The notes beneath the pieces were generated by a model. The model saw nothing but the letters and a program-made list of their open reading frames with translations, did no database searches and was not told where the DNA came from. Shown here in pieces: positions 38,896-46,942 of a DNA stretch of 64,000 bases (its first letter is position 1; every line of letters begins with the position of its first letter). The DNA lies in NCBI GenBank assembly GCA_038993745.2, contig CP160629.1, positions 248,001-312,000 of the forward strand. Direction: 5' to 3'. The translations under genes were made by a program, and so were the position numbers. The stretch comes from Aliivibrio fischeri. GTDB lineage: Bacteria > Pseudomonadota > Gammaproteobacteria > Enterobacterales > Vibrionaceae.

Positions 38896-39939
38896 ATGAA
38901 AATCGAATCACAAACAAAACTCAACACCTTTAAAGAATCCGTTCAAATTCTCTATGATGTATCAGACGCGAGTGAAACCTTTAATGTCTCTCCAGCAGCC
39001 AGTCAAATATTAATTGATGATGTAAAAGAGACAGACGACTTTTTAACACGCATTAATGTCGTCACAGTAGATAATTTAATTGGTGAAGCTATCGGTTTAG
39101 GTGTTGGACAATTGATTGTATCACGAACTGATACATCGGCAGGCAATGAGCGAAAAACACGCTCAGTTTATGATTTAACACCAATGCCGTATGAATGTGT
39201 TCAAACAAACTTTGATACACATATTACTTACAAACAACTTGATGCTTTTGCTCATTTAAAGAATTTTGAAGAACGAATAAATAATCAAATTCGAATTCAA
39301 TCTGATTTAGATAAAATTCGAGTAGGTTTCTATGGTACATCGGCAGCTAAAAATACAGATATTGAAACCAATCCAAATGGTGAAGATGTAAATGAAGGTT
39401 GGATTGAAGCATTACGAAAACATAAATCTGAAAATGTATTATCAGAAGTAGTGCCAGATTCAGGTGAAATCCGAATTGGTGAAGGTGGAGACTTTGTGAA
39501 TCTTGACCTTGCGGTTCTTACTATAAAGAATTTATTAGATCATGTATTTGCATCATCAAATGATTTAGTCGCTATTGTTGGTAATGAATTAGTTGCCAGT
39601 GACCAAGCAAGACTTTATGCACAGAACGGCAATACCCCAAGCGAAAAAGCAAAGATTGAAATGAGACAGGTCATTTCTACTTATGGCGGCTTACCTACCT
39701 ATACAGTCTCTAATTTCCCACCGCGCGGCATTATGGTGACTAGCTTTGATAATTTATCGATTTATATATTAAATAACTCGATTCGAAAATCAGTAGGCGT
39801 CAAAAACGATAAAAAGGATCGCATTGAAAATTTTGAATGTATGAGCATGGCTTATCTTGTTGAGCAATTAGGTAAGACGGCTACACTTGAATTTGATAAC
39901 GTTAAACTTAAAAAATCAGGCTCTGATGTTTGGGAGTGA
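38896..39939 (+). CDS. P2 gpN-family major capsid protein
   Basis: 347-residue protein aligning along its length to P2 gpN (HK97 fold): FNVSPAASQILIDDVKETDDFLTRINVVTVDNLIGEAIGLGVG corresponds to the gpN FTVEPSxxQTLMxxMQESSDFLTRINIVPV region; then YECVQTNFDTHITYKQLDAFA, RIRVGFYGTSAA, IRIGEGGDFVNLDLAV, LVAIVGNELVA, LPTYTVSNFPPRGIMVTSFDNLSIYI and DRIENFECMSMAYLVE follow the gpN order. Complete at both ends. No scaffold/protease (gpO), terminase (gpP/gpM), portal (gpQ) or completion (gpL) gene accompanies it, so it would need helper proteins to make particles. Confidence 0.92.
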   Translation: MKIESQTKLNTFKESVQILYDVSDASETFNVSPAASQILIDDVKETDDFLTRINVVTVDNLIGEAIGLGVGQLIVSRTDTSAGNERKTRSVYDLTPMPYECVQTNFDTHITYKQLDAFAHLKNFEERINNQIRIQSDLDKIRVGFYGTSAAKNTDIETNPNGEDVNEGWIEALRKHKSENVLSEVVPDSGEIRIGEGGDFVNLDLAVLTIKNLLDHVFASSNDLVAIVGNELVASDQARLYAQNGNTPSEKAKIEMRQVISTYGGLPTYTVSNFPPRGIMVTSFDNLSIYILNNSIRKSVGVKNDKKDRIENFECMSMAYLVEQLGKTATLEFDNVKLKKSGSDVWE

Positions 39940-39975
39940 GGATTATTTAGAATTCACTATTGCAGCAAACTATTT

Positions 39976-40006
39976 AAGCTCATTGTTATGAGCTTTTTTA
40001 TTTTTG
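39976..40006 (+). terminator. Terminator of the capsid transcript
   Basis: AAGCTCAT/ATGAGCTT stem (39976-39983 with 39988-39995), TGTT loop and a T-run. Confidence 0.88.
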
Positions 40007-40108
40007 GAATAAAAAATTTAGGTAAAACGCCTAGAGCTTTAGTCAGAAAGCAACATAGTAAGCATGATAAGCTGTTGACATTTACTTAAACTTATTGGCA
40101 TTAGAGTT

Positions 40109-41143
40109 ATGACAACAAAAGACAGCATATTTCCTGTAGGCTCAATGGCTTATGAGGCTGATATTAGTGAAAAAGCTAATGTTAGGAATGATTCTTCTGA
40201 ATCTTCATATCCATTTCCACCAAAAACTTCACCGTATTGGACTTCATCTCCATCGAATAGTGTTTATGGTCGTTCTTATGATGAAGCTGTTCAAAATTAT
40301 ACGAAAAAACAATCAGAACTATCACCTCCCCAAGTAACATCACCTGGTTATCAAGCAGCTACAGTTGATAATACTATATCTCAAACACCACAGCTTGATC
40401 CGAATAATATGTATTGGCCACCTTATGATTTTATTAAGGGTGAGCAAATTGAAGTTAAATACACAGAACAAAAAAATGAATTTGCTTTTATGTCTTTAAG
40501 TGAGGCAAATGAGTTTATTAAAAATTTATACGATGATTTAGGTGGGAAGGATACTATTTCAAGTTATAAAGATTATAAAAAAGGTTTAATTGATGGTATA
40601 GGAACTGCTAGGCAGAATGCACAAGAGCTAGGTTCATTAGGAGTGGTTGCATATACTAAAAATATTAATGGTAGAGATTGGGTAATCATCAAGGGCTATA
40701 AAAAACATTTAAAGACATTGATGAGAGGAAATAAATGGCTCGCTAATAATCCTAGAGTTGTCGAATTAGGTATGGGGTTAGAATCACTTAAAGGTAGTAT
40801 TCGATATGCCAAATTTAATGTAACAGTGGAGGTAATCGCCGCTGTTGGGATTAATGTCGTAGAGTATGCACTTAATGACAAAGCTACATTAGAAGAGCTG
40901 ATTGGAAATTCATCTGGTGATATTCTTAAGGGATTGGCTACATTAGCAATAGGAGCTGTTCTTACTCCAATAATAATTGGTCTTGCTGCACCTTTTGTAA
41001 CAGCAACTTATCTTACGACTAATGTTGTTTGGGTTATATCTACTTTTGTTGTTGGACAAGGTTTGAATGCCATTGACTCTAATTATAAATTAAGTGAGCA
41101 AGCGACAAACGAAATTAAGAAAATAATGGAATCAAATAAATGA
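40109..41143 (+). CDS. Pore-forming-toxin-like protein (putative effector), 344 aa
   Basis: No close family recognised. Residues 1-110 are low-complexity, rich in S, P, Y, T (for example SSESSYPFPPKTSPYW), suggesting a flexible export or translocation segment without a signal peptide. Residues 125-235 are helical; 241-254 is hydrophobic; 274-317 is a long hydrophobic hairpin (LATLAIGAVLTPIIIGLAAP...VVWVISTFVV) followed by an amphipathic tail GLNAIDSNYKLSEQATNEIKKIM. That layout is the one of pore-forming colicin domains and of membrane-depolarising type VI effectors. The gene overlaps a small membrane-protein gene by 4 bases, as toxin-immunity pairs do. TTGACA at 40075 may belong to its own promoter. 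Confidence 0.6.
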   Translation: MTTKDSIFPVGSMAYEADISEKANVRNDSSESSYPFPPKTSPYWTSSPSNSVYGRSYDEAVQNYTKKQSELSPPQVTSPGYQAATVDNTISQTPQLDPNNMYWPPYDFIKGEQIEVKYTEQKNEFAFMSLSEANEFIKNLYDDLGGKDTISSYKDYKKGLIDGIGTARQNAQELGSLGVVAYTKNINGRDWVIIKGYKKHLKTLMRGNKWLANNPRVVELGMGLESLKGSIRYAKFNVTVEVIAAVGINVVEYALNDKATLEELIGNSSGDILKGLATLAIGAVLTPIIIGLAAPFVTATYLTTNVVWVISTFVVGQGLNAIDSNYKLSEQATNEIKKIMESNK

Positions 41144-41556
41144 GCAAAATGAAAATTGTATTATCATTATCAATCATTTTATTAGTACTGTTAGTGTGTG
41201 TTTATTTTGCTATAGAGTCACTTAGCTATTTGTTTGGTTATCATGATTTTATTGTTGTAAATGGAGTGCTTAATCAGATATCTGTATACGCAATGATATA
41301 TCTTTTAGTCGTTGCTATTTTAGGTGGTGCTAGGCAGTTTAAAGGAAATACGACGCCAGTATCTAGTAATATTAAGCGTTTTGTTCTTATTGGTTTTTTT
41401 ATCTCTGGTGCGATTGGGGTTCTGAATTTTACGGCTCAGAATTATTATGTATCAAAACATAATCTAGTTTTATGTGAAAATTTAACGCAATTAGATACTC
41501 GTTTTTATAGTAAAACTTATGCTAAAAATATTAATCTTTGTGATGAATCTTTATAA
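41140..41556 (+). CDS. Small membrane protein, probable immunity partner, 138 aa
   Basis: Three clear membrane helices (about 5-27, 46-64 and 80-98) and a C-terminal domain with two cysteines (112 and 134) in KHNLVLCENL and NINLCDESL, suggesting a periplasmic disulfide. The size and topology resemble immunity proteins for pore-forming bacteriocins and DUF1240-type membrane proteins. ATG 41140 overlaps the stop of the toxin-like gene, so synthesis is coupled. Role is inferred from architecture and context only. Confidence 0.6.
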   Translation: MSKMKIVLSLSIILLVLLVCVYFAIESLSYLFGYHDFIVVNGVLNQISVYAMIYLLVVAILGGARQFKGNTTPVSSNIKRFVLIGFFISGAIGVLNFTAQNYYVSKHNLVLCENLTQLDTRFYSKTYAKNINLCDESL

Positions 41557-41564
41557 GGCTCATT

Positions 41565-41592
41565 AAAGCCCACGCTAATGTGGGCTTTAGTA
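41565..41592. terminator. Terminator between immunity-like gene and integrase
   Basis: Perfect 9-bp stem AAAGCCCAC/GTGGGCTTT (41565-41573 with 41580-41588). It ends the toxin-immunity transcript only 12 bases before the convergent integrase stop. The symmetric A/T ends could also serve the integrase. Confidence 0.8.
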
Positions 41593-41599
41593 CTTACAA

Positions 41600-42667
41600 T
41601 TATTCTTTATTATGCAATTTATGTGGAAAGAGCTGAGTATAAACTTGCCACAAAATATTTAAGTTTCTATGTCCTGTCACTTGAGCTACTTCTTCAATTG
41701 AATATCCTTTCTCAAATAATCGACTTGCACCTTCACGTCTTAAATCGTGATAGCGTAAATCTTTTATATTTAAGTCATTTCTAACTCTCTGAAAGCCTGC
41801 ACTAACACTTCTTGAATTGTAGGGAAAAATCAAATCATTGGTTTGGTTCTGACGTAAAACAATATCAAATGAACCTGCTAAGAGAGGTACTATCATGTGG
41901 TTGCCTTCTTTTTTTCGAGGGTCTTTTCTATTTCTAACTAGTATGGTTTTGTGATCATGATTTAAGTCGTCCCAACGTAAAGAACACACTTCACCAATAC
42001 GCATACAAGTTAGAATGCTAAAATCTAAAATATCAATGTATGGGATTCGAGTTTTTCCGTTCTCTCGATAATTTTGGCGTTGAAGAAGTCCTTTTTTTAA
42101 TTGTTCTAACTCGTTTTCGGTTGGTCGCCTTGTTCTTTTTTGGCTTTTTCCTATTAGGTTCATATCAATTAGAATAGGGATTGCTTCATCAAATATTGTG
42201 TAATTAGATTCAATATTAAAAACAGGTTTAGACTTCTTCATTACAGAACGGAGGTAAGCTATATCGTGGTAAATAGTGGCTGGTTTTGTGCCAGTTCCTT
42301 TTCGGTTTCGGCAGTGCTCAATTAGATCACTTGTTTGGAGTTCGTGACTGTTAATCTTTGCTATATCGCAATCTCTAAGCATTTTTATTACAAATTGCTT
42401 AGTTCTTCCTGTGTTATCCCATAAATCTCTATCATTAATAAAAAGATCTAAGAGAACTGCTAACGTGCTTGTTTTTAAGTTCTTTTTTAATCCGTTAGCT
42501 TCAATTTCTGCAACTTGTTTTATACCAAATGATTTGGCAAGAGATTTCTTTTTAAAAGTTTTGCTTTCTCTGTGTATAATTGCTGAATTCTTTTTAACTA
42601 TAATGGTTACTTTGAATCGAGATTCACCGTTTTTTAGTTTTCGTGTTTCTACCGTATAGCTTGCCAT
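41600..42667 (-). CDS. int: Tyrosine recombinase integrase
   Basis: 355-residue phage-type integrase mediating insertion into dusA. The C-terminal catalytic domain shows Arg223 (CMRIGEVCSLRW), a Lys in the following beta hairpin, His307 and Arg310 (HDLRREGA), His333 (TGHRNLN) and the nucleophile Tyr343 (WQVYTQLF). The N-terminal part (1-60) is an arm-binding-like domain (YTVETRKLKNGESRFKVTIIVKKN) and 65-150 the SAM-like core-binding domain. It lies at the right end and reads inward; its upstream region contains G-rich direct repeats and a LexA box. Confidence 0.95.
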   Translation of the reverse strand: MASYTVETRKLKNGESRFKVTIIVKKNSAIIHRESKTFKKKSLAKSFGIKQVAEIEANGLKKNLKTSTLAVLLDLFINDRDLWDNTGRTKQFVIKMLRDCDIAKINSHELQTSDLIEHCRNRKGTGTKPATIYHDIAYLRSVMKKSKPVFNIESNYTIFDEAIPILIDMNLIGKSQKRTRRPTENELEQLKKGLLQRQNYRENGKTRIPYIDILDFSILTCMRIGEVCSLRWDDLNHDHKTILVRNRKDPRKKEGNHMIVPLLAGSFDIVLRQNQTNDLIFPYNSRSVSAGFQRVRNDLNIKDLRYHDLRREGASRLFEKGYSIEEVAQVTGHRNLNILWQVYTQLFPHKLHNKE

Positions 42668-42682
42668 TTGTCCTACTCCTAA

Positions 42683-42703
42683 AAGGGGTACTCAAGGGGT
42701 ACT
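42683..42703. promoter_or_regulatory. Right-end candidate integrase arm sites
   Basis: Two AAGGGGTACT units at 42683-42692 and 42694-42703, an 11-base period, just upstream of the integrase start and about 120 bases from the attR core. A one-mismatch copy lies near attL (30414-30424). Confidence 0.55.
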
Positions 42704-42738
42704 AGTTAAAGAAATTCAAGGAAATTCTAGGTTATTAA

Positions 42739-42754
42739 CTGTGTATTTGTACAG
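42739..42754. promoter_or_regulatory. LexA (SOS) box between integrase and dusA
   Basis: CTGT-N8-ACAG (CTGTGTATTTGTACAG), a full match to the gammaproteobacterial LexA consensus ends, 72 bases upstream of the integrase start and 21 bases upstream of the dusA start. It could place the integrase, the relocated dusA, or both under SOS control. Confidence 0.65.
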
Positions 42755-42774
42755 TATTTTTTTAAGGCTAAATT

Positions 42775-43779
42775 GTGTCAAACCCTGAGAACACCAATAA
42801 ATATCCACTACAACGCTTTTCCGTTGCCCCTATGCTTGATTGGACAGATCGTCACTGTCGTTACTTCCATCGTCAATTATCTGAGCATGCGCTTTTATAT
42901 ACTGAGATGGTAACTACTGGTGCGATCATTCATGGTAAAGGTGATTTTCTTGCGTATAACGAAGAAGAGCATCCAGTAGCCTTGCAGCTAGGTGGTTCAA
43001 ACGTTAAAGATTTAGTTCATTGTGCGAAATTAGCAGCAGAACGTGGTTATGATGAAGTAAACCTAAATGTGGGCTGTCCATCAGATCGAGTACAAAATGG
43101 CCGTTTTGGTGCTTGTTTAATGGCAGAACCAGACTTAGTAGCTGAATGTGTCGCTGAAATGAAAGCGGTTGTTGATATTCCAGTGACGGTAAAAACTCGT
43201 ATTGGTATTGATGACCAAGATAGCTATGAGTTTTTAACTAAGTTTGTTTCAACTGTTCATGAAAAGGGCGGTTGTGATCAATTTACTATTCATGCTCGTA
43301 AAGCATGGTTAAGCGGTTTAAGCCCGAAAGAAAACCGTGAGATCCCGCCACTTGATTACCCACGTGCGTATCAAATTAAGAAAGATTTCCCACAATTAAT
43401 TATTGCGGTTAATGGTGGTATTAAAACATTAGCGGAAGCAAAAGAGCATTTAGAGCATTTAGACGGTGTGATGATTGGACGTGAGGCTTACCAAAGTCCG
43501 TATTTATTAGCGGAAGTTGATCAACAACTTTTTGGTAGTGACAAGCCAATTAAAAAGCGTCGTGAGATTGTTGAGTCTATGTACCCATATATTGAACGTC
43601 AGCTAGAGAATGGAGCTTACTTAGGCCATATTACTCGTCATATGTTAGGTCTATTCCAAAGCATGCCGGGTGCGAGACAATGGCGTCGTTATATCAGCGA
43701 AAATGCGCATAAGCCAGGAGCTGGCATTGAAGTGGTAGAAACAGCACTTGCTAAAATTCCTTCTGAATTAGATGTATAG
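42775..43779 (+). CDS. dusA: tRNA-dihydrouridine(20/20a) synthase DusA with element-supplied 5' end
   Basis: FMN enzyme reducing uridine 20/20a in tRNA D-loops. The 334-residue protein has [15 protein letters not shown] at the start, the FMN and catalytic segment [21 protein letters not shown] (catalytic Cys in GCPS), [19 protein letters not shown], and NGGIKT. It starts with GTG 42775 (AAGG upstream) and reads [15 protein letters not shown]; the displaced original start at 30326 reads MSSYPLQRF. So the first nine codons, ribosome site and promoter now come from the element, and the enzyme itself is intact. Confidence 0.96.
   Translation: MSNPENTNKYPLQRFSVAPMLDWTDRHCRYFHRQLSEHALLYTEMVTTGAIIHGKGDFLAYNEEEHPVALQLGGSNVKDLVHCAKLAAERGYDEVNLNVGCPSDRVQNGRFGACLMAEPDLVAECVAEMKAVVDIPVTVKTRIGIDDQDSYEFLTKFVSTVHEKGGCDQFTIHARKAWLSGLSPKENREIPPLDYPRAYQIKKDFPQLIIAVNGGIKTLAEAKEHLEHLDGVMIGREAYQSPYLLAEVDQQLFGSDKPIKKRREIVESMYPYIERQLENGAYLGHITRHMLGLFQSMPGARQWRRYISENAHKPGAGIEVVETALAKIPSELDV
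42802..42845 (+). repeat. attR: right attachment repeat
   Basis: Partner of attL (30335-30378): 42 of 44 bases identical, with the last 23 (42823-42845) perfect. The two mismatches are in the dusA-like part upstream of the core, consistent with one copy coming from the incoming element. Confidence 0.92.
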
Positions 43780-43897
43780 ATTTTAGCCATTCTGTCGATA
43801 AATTAAGTTAGATACGTAAAAGAAGAGTATATAAATAAACCAAATCGTTTATTATTACTTCATATGAACCAAATAGCGTCGCAAATGGAGACTACGC

Positions 43898-44590
43898 ATG
43901 AACAAACTATCCCTCGCCACTGTTGTTGCTTCTGCTGCCTTAGTTATGGCAGTACCTGCACATTCAGCAGAGAAGGAATTTACAACTAAAGTTGCTATTG
44001 ATGCGTGGTTCCCTGATGGAAAAGTTGGCTCTAAAGAGGGAGCGGTAAGAGATAATGATGTTGATGCATCACAAGCTTTCTCTATTGCGTTTGAACATCC
44101 ATACCCAATTTTACCTAATGTAAAAGTACGTTATACACCAGTAAAAGCGGATCGTTTTGAATACGACCAAATTGATTACACCGGTTACTATAAATTATTA
44201 GAAACTGATGGTCTGCAATTTGATGTGGGTTTAACACTAACTCAATTTGCAAACGGTGAATTTAATAAAGGTGGTTCAATTCCTGGAGGTCCAGCAGACC
44301 AAAGCTTTAGCGAAACAGCATTAAATATGTATGCTGATGCATCGATGCACATTCCAAATACAAACTTCCATATTTTTGGTCAGTATGACTTTGGTAGCAG
44401 CAGTGACACTCGTACAATGGATGGTCAAGCAGGTGTGAAATACATTCTTCCTGTTGATGCTGTCGATGTTGAATTTAAACTTGGTTATCGTGTAATGGAT
44501 CATGAGTTTGGTTATTTTGAAGGCTTTGATAGTGACCAAGCAAACGTCATGGTTGATGGCTGGTTTGGTGGTTTGTCGTTTGATTTCTAA
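43898..44590 (+). CDS. TIGR04219-family outer-membrane beta-barrel protein
   Basis: 230-residue outer-membrane protein. Signal peptide to about residue 23 (VMAVPAHSAE). The mature part alternates amphipathic strands (KVAIDAWFPDGKVG, VKVRYTPVKADRFEYDQIDYTGYYKLL, FDVGLTLTQFANGEF, FHIFGQYDFGSS) and ends GLSFDF with terminal Phe for Bam recognition. Resembles the vibrio/shewanella TIGR04219 family; function unknown. Monocistronic with its own terminator. Confidence 0.82.
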   Translation: MNKLSLATVVASAALVMAVPAHSAEKEFTTKVAIDAWFPDGKVGSKEGAVRDNDVDASQAFSIAFEHPYPILPNVKVRYTPVKADRFEYDQIDYTGYYKLLETDGLQFDVGLTLTQFANGEFNKGGSIPGGPADQSFSETALNMYADASMHIPNTNFHIFGQYDFGSSSDTRTMDGQAGVKYILPVDAVDVEFKLGYRVMDHEFGYFEGFDSDQANVMVDGWFGGLSFDF

Positions 44591-44632
44591 TCGATAAAAA
44601 CTGTATCAACAATAATGAATTATTTTTAAGGT

Positions 44633-44664
44633 AGCGATTCAGGTGACTGAGTCGCTATTTTTTT
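44633..44664 (+). terminator. Terminator of the outer-membrane protein gene
   Basis: AGCGATTCAG/CTGAGTCGCT stem with a GTGA loop (44633-44656), followed by eight T. Confidence 0.9.
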
Positions 44665-44761
44665 ATTTTAAATTTGCTCAAATTACGTTTATTGACCATG
44701 CTTATAAAGTGGATACTGCCATAAGTTGTGTTATGGCTGTTGTCGTAAGAAGGATGCCGTT

Positions 44762-44992
44762 ATGACCACTTTAAGTGAATTAAAATTAATGTATCAAGAA
44801 GATCAATTGGTTGAAGCAGTAATAGAACCCGTTATTGTTGAAGACTCTTGGATCGTTGAATTTCGCCATGTCCGTGGTGGTCTGGTTTTATTAACGGATT
44901 TAAAAGGAGGAGAGGTGAAATATCGTGATTTAGAAGCGGCCTCAAAGAGCGCATTGGCTGTTGGTTTTAGTCAGGTAAGAATCAACGAATAA
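44762..44992 (+). CDS. Conserved small protein of unknown function, 76 aa
   Basis: I place the start at ATG 44762 (MTTLSELKLMYQEDQ) behind AAGGA; an upstream in-frame start at 44726 would add an unlikely Cys-rich leader. 76 residues, acidic, mixed alpha/beta (VEAVIEPVIVEDSWIVEFRHVRGGLVLLTD). Not recognised. It precedes cysJ by about 135 bases and may be independent of it. Confidence 0.65.
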   Translation: MTTLSELKLMYQEDQLVEAVIEPVIVEDSWIVEFRHVRGGLVLLTDLKGGEVKYRDLEAASKSALAVGFSQVRINE

Positions 44993-45127
44993 ACGATAAA
45001 AGTCATCCCATTAACGCAAAGCAACCATTTCTTTCTTCCAAAAAGTTATAAAACATACTTATCTATTCTTTCTTGTTATAGAAAATTCTCGCTAATCTAA
45101 CATGACGCAATGAATAGGGATGTCGTC

Positions 45128-46942
45128 ATGTTATTAAAGGAACTCTCCGCACTCGCTAGTCCACTTAATGACCAACAAATAGGTCAGTTACAGCAAGCCG
45201 CTTCTGAATTGTCGCCACAGCAATTGGCGTGGGTCAGTGGCTACTTCTGGGGGATAAGCCAAACATCAGGTGCAACACAACCAATCAATCAAGCTGCTGC
45301 AGCGGTATCAAGCCAACCTGCTGGTAAGTTATCTATTATTTTTGCCTCTCAAACAGGTAATGCCAAAGGCGTTGCTGAAGCATTAAAAGAAGAAGCGGTA
45401 GCGGCAGGTATTGCTGTTGAGCTTTTTGATGCCAGTGATTACAAAGGTAAAAATTTAGCAAAAGAAACTCATGTCATTATTGTCGCTTCAACCAATGGTG
45501 AAGGTGAGGCGCCTGATAATGCCATTGAGTTACATGAATTTTTACAATCGAAAAAAGCACCTAAGCTCGATAATTTACATTACGGTGTTATTGGTCTAGG
45601 GGATTCAAGTTATGAGTTTTTCTGCCAAACAGGTAAAGATTTTGATGCCTTCTTATCAAAACAAGGGGCAACACCGTTTATTGAACGTGTTGATCTTGAT
45701 GTCGATTATGAAGCTCCGGCTGCAGAGTGGCGAAAGCAAGCACTTGATAAAGTAAAAGAGGCATTAGCTTCTGAAGCACAAAGTGCGCAAGTGGTTCAGC
45801 TTCCTGTTGGACAAGCCGCTCATACCTCTCAATACTCAAAACAAAATCCGTATACCGCTACGCTATTAACCAGCCAAAAAATCACAGGGCGAGATTCAGG
45901 TAAAGATGTTCGTCATATCGAAATTGATTTAGATGGTTCAGGATTAACTTATCAACCGGGTGATGCTCTTGGTGTGTGGTTTGAAAATAGCCCAGAGCTC
46001 GCTTCAGCAATTTTGAAGCAAGTCGGTTTAACGGGTGATGAAGCGGTTGAGGTGGATGGTGATTCAATATCGCTTCAAAAAGCCTTGGTTGAAAAATATG
46101 AAATCACCTCAGCAAATCCGCAATTAGTGACTCAATATGCAGAGTTGTCAGGCAGCAAAAAGTTAGAAAAGCTAGCAGCAGATAAAGATAAGCTTCGCCA
46201 GTATTCAGGGAATACTCAAGTTATTGATGTATTGTCTGAGAAAAAAGCAAAACTCACCGCAGAGCAACTGGTTGGTTTGCTTCGTCGCTTAACTCCTCGT
46301 CTATATTCTATTGCATCAAGTCAGTCTGAAGTCGATGAAGAAGTGCATTTGACGGTAGGGGTTGTGGAGTATCTGCAAGGAGATGAAACACGTTTTGGTG
46401 GTGCATCTAGCTTTTTATCTCATCGCTTAGAAGAAGGCGATGATGTGAAAGTATTTGTTGAACACAATAACAATTTCAAATTACCTCAAGATGATAATGC
46501 CCCAGTGATAATGATTGGACCAGGTACAGGTATTGCCCCATTCCGCTCATTTGTACAGGAGCGTGATAACCGTGATGCAGAAGGTAAAAACTGGTTATTC
46601 TTTGGTGATAGAACGTTTACTCAAGATTTTTTATATCAGGTGGAGTGGCAGAAATACCTTAAATCGGGAATTGTGAATCAGCTTGATGTTGCTTTTAGTC
46701 GTGATCAACAAGAAAAAGTGTATGTACAACACCGAATCTTAGAGCATGCCGCACAAGTATGGCAGTGGCTGCAAGATGGGGCGTATATCTATGTATGTGG
46801 TGACGCAACTCGTATGGCGAAAGACGTACACGAAGCATTGATTTGCGTTGTAGAGCAACATGGACAGAAAACGAGAGAAGAAGCAGAGCAATTTGTAAAT
46901 GAGCTGCGTAAGGCAAAACGTTATCAAAGGGATGTGTACTAA
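45128..46942 (+). CDS. cysJ: Sulfite reductase (NADPH) flavoprotein alpha subunit
   Basis: Passes electrons from NADPH via FAD and FMN to CysI for sulfite reduction to sulfide. I prefer ATG 45128 ([13 protein letters not shown]) because AGGGA lies eight bases upstream; ATG 45110 would add six residues. Domains: N-terminal flavodoxin (about 60-200; [13 protein letters not shown] and [12 protein letters not shown]), FAD-binding ferredoxin-reductase region with RLYSIASSQ, and NADPH domain with [12 protein letters not shown] and the C-terminal RYQRDVY. Overlaps cysI by one base. Confidence 0.96.
   Translation: MLLKELSALASPLNDQQIGQLQQAASELSPQQLAWVSGYFWGISQTSGATQPINQAAAAVSSQPAGKLSIIFASQTGNAKGVAEALKEEAVAAGIAVELFDASDYKGKNLAKETHVIIVASTNGEGEAPDNAIELHEFLQSKKAPKLDNLHYGVIGLGDSSYEFFCQTGKDFDAFLSKQGATPFIERVDLDVDYEAPAAEWRKQALDKVKEALASEAQSAQVVQLPVGQAAHTSQYSKQNPYTATLLTSQKITGRDSGKDVRHIEIDLDGSGLTYQPGDALGVWFENSPELASAILKQVGLTGDEAVEVDGDSISLQKALVEKYEITSANPQLVTQYAELSGSKKLEKLAADKDKLRQYSGNTQVIDVLSEKKAKLTAEQLVGLLRRLTPRLYSIASSQSEVDEEVHLTVGVVEYLQGDETRFGGASSFLSHRLEEGDDVKVFVEHNNNFKLPQDDNAPVIMIGPGTGIAPFRSFVQERDNRDAEGKNWLFFGDRTFTQDFLYQVEWQKYLKSGIVNQLDVAFSRDQQEKVYVQHRILEHAAQVWQWLQDGAYIYVCGDATRMAKDVHEALICVVEQHGQKTREEAEQFVNELRKAKRYQRDVY

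Larger units (their letters stand above)
30356..42822. mobile_element. 12.47 kb P2-family satellite-like integrative element in dusA
   Basis: Bounded by the attL and attR core repeats, with the tyrosine integrase at the right end reading inward. Content from left to right: two unknown small genes, LexA-like repressor, PrtN-like activator, six small early genes, gpA-type HUH Rep, Ogr/Delta zinc finger, Septu-like pair, cos-like patch, two more Ogr/Delta genes, gpN-type capsid, toxin-like and immunity-like genes, integrase. No terminase, portal, scaffold, tail, lysis or conjugation genes are present. The order is that of P2 with most of the virion block missing. It is a satellite or a deletion derivative of a prophage; see findings. 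Confidence 0.85.
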
